Shown here one piece after another: positions 62,908-64,000 of a DNA stretch of 64,000 nt (its first letter is position 1; each line of letters starts with the position of its first letter). The position numbers were made by a program, and so were the translations under genes. The stretch lies in NCBI GenBank assembly GCA_965221855.1, contig CBDCSV010000008.1:443724-507723 (forward strand). Reading direction: 5' to 3'. The DNA comes from JAJDXO01 sp965221855 (lineage in GTDB: Bacteria > Pseudomonadota > Alphaproteobacteria > Rhodospirillales > UBA2165). Under the pieces are notes generated by a model that saw nothing but the letters and a program-made list of their open reading frames with translations, was not told where the DNA came from and searched no databases.

Positions 62908-64000
62908 TCAAGAGTTATGTGTCAGGGAGACTGGGGTACTGATTCCCTGAGACTTGTTTTCGTGAATGAAGACCGCGAAGAGGATGCGGTCCATTGAGGT
63001 TTTATCCTTGAAGGTTCCCATGGGCCGGGTTCGTCTGCGAACCTCGCGGAACCTCCGTTCGATGGCATTGGTGGTCCTGACCTGCTTTCGCTCGGCGAGG
63101 TCCTTGTAGCGGAAGCAGGTGAGCAGGTCGTCGAGGTCGTTGCGCAGGCAGGCGACGGCCTTGGGGTAGGTATCTTCCCAGGCGTCGGCGAAGCGGCGGG
63201 CGGCGGTCTCGGCCTTGCGGCGGTTGGGGGCATTCATGACGGCGTGGACGTCGGCCTTGACGGCCTGCTGGTCGGCTACGCGGACCTTGTTGAGGATGTT
63301 CCTGATTTTGTGCGCCCAGCACCTCTGAACGGGGATGCCGTGATAGACGATCGGCAAGGCGGCGAGCAGGCCTTGGCCGCCATCAACGCAGATCATCTCA
63401 AGGCCCTCGCCGGTGAGGCCGCGGCGGTGCAACGCGGTGAGGAAGCGCTCCCACTCCGCGGCGCTCTCGCTGGCGGCGAGTTGGAAGTCGATAATCTCCT
63501 TCTTGCCGTCGTGCCGTATGCCCAGCGCCACCAGGACCGGCCTCCTGAGCGCGCCGGCGCCGGTCTTGCAGGCCAGCACCACGCCGTCGAGCATCAGCGC
63601 CTTGTAGGCGTTCTTCAGCGGCCGGCGGTGGAATGCGGCGACCGACAGATCGAGGGTCTTGGCGACCCGGCTCACCGTCGCGGCCGAGACCGGACGCCCG
63701 AGCAGGGCAAGCAGGACCTCGCCGACCTTGCGGGTCGAGAGCCCCAGCACGAAGCCGGCCAGGATGGCGCGGTCGATCTCTGGAGCGCGCCTTGCGTAGC
63801 TCTTCAGAACCTCGGTCGGGCAGAAGTGCCGGGTGCGCGGCACGTTGAGCTCGATGTCGCCGAGCTCGCTGAGCAGGCGGCGCCGGTAGGTGCCGTTGCG
63901 CCGGTCGCGCATAGCGCTGCCATCGAGGCCGTCGAGCCAGCGATCCACCGCCTCGGCCATCCGGCCCTCGATGATCTCGGCCAGCGCCTGGCGGCCAAGC
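62908..64000 (-). mobile_element. IS256 family transposase (partial, runs off the window)
   Basis: At least 364 codons; the start lies beyond the right edge. Mutator-type DDE features are clear: YRRRLLSELGDIELNVPRTR, Asp in ALMLDGVVLACKTG, the ICVDGGQGLLAALPIVYHG block with the second Asp, QRCWAHKIRNIL and the C-terminal TTNAIERRFREVRRRTRPMG carrying the Glu. The frame is intact to the stop at 62908. The element sits beside the truncated multicopper oxidase and may have caused or followed its decay. Confidence 0.9.

Overview
The window is from a GC-rich alphaproteobacterium, most like a Rhodospirillales-type lineage. This rests on a three-subunit proton-translocating transhydrogenase (pntAA/pntAB/pntB), a CckA-type hybrid kinase, the DUF4164-zapA-6S RNA-fau-metallophosphoesterase cluster typical of the class, and an alphaproteobacterial-style LexA-like site before recA. 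No rRNA, tRNA or CRISPR array was found.

Layout. 0-18.3 kb is core chromosome: the tail of a probable rpsU, the pnt operon, an UbiB-family protein, oligoendopeptidase F, a FadD-type acyl-CoA ligase, a sugar epimerase, an AEC carrier, pyruvate kinase, alaS, recA and cckA. 18.7-28.7 kb is mostly housekeeping: a leaderless arylsulfotransferase-family gene, an IS630 element, a YmdB-like phosphoesterase, fau, 6S RNA, zapA, gap, an AlkD-like gene, thiE, efp and suhB. From 28.8 kb the window becomes accessory and IS-rich (ISAs1, IS66, a second IS630, part of an IS256-type element).

The most unusual part is 30.1-38.5 kb. An HxlR regulator stands at one end of a minus-strand operon encoding a thiamine-diphosphate 2-oxoacid dehydrogenase E1 alpha and beta, a free-standing lipoyl-domain protein, and the large and small subunits of an aconitase-X dehydratase. 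NIPSNAP and SDR genes diverge from the other end. Near-identical inverted repeats lie upstream of the HxlR gene and in the divergent E1alpha/NIPSNAP promoter region, which suggests one regulon. An IS66 element with a perfect 8-bp target duplication has split E1alpha, so the pathway is probably recently disabled in this strain.

38.5-45.8 kb is a visibly more GC-rich block: a polar amino-acid ABC transporter, a SoxC/sulfite-oxidase-like molybdoenzyme, and a circularly permuted ATP-grasp/alpha-E pair. Its left edge falls where the ABC ATPase gene lacks a normal start codon. 45.8-62.1 kb is a second catabolic or transport island: two paralogous alpha/beta hydrolases around a threonine-synthase-like enzyme, a TctCBA transporter, a leaderless ModA-like protein, an LVIVD protein, an aldo/keto reductase, and a LysR gene divergent from an FAD monooxygenase / MetE-like (frameshifted) / TctC-type operon. 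The window ends in a decayed multicopper oxidase and an IS256-type transposase. Broken genes and insertion sequences concentrate in the accessory half.
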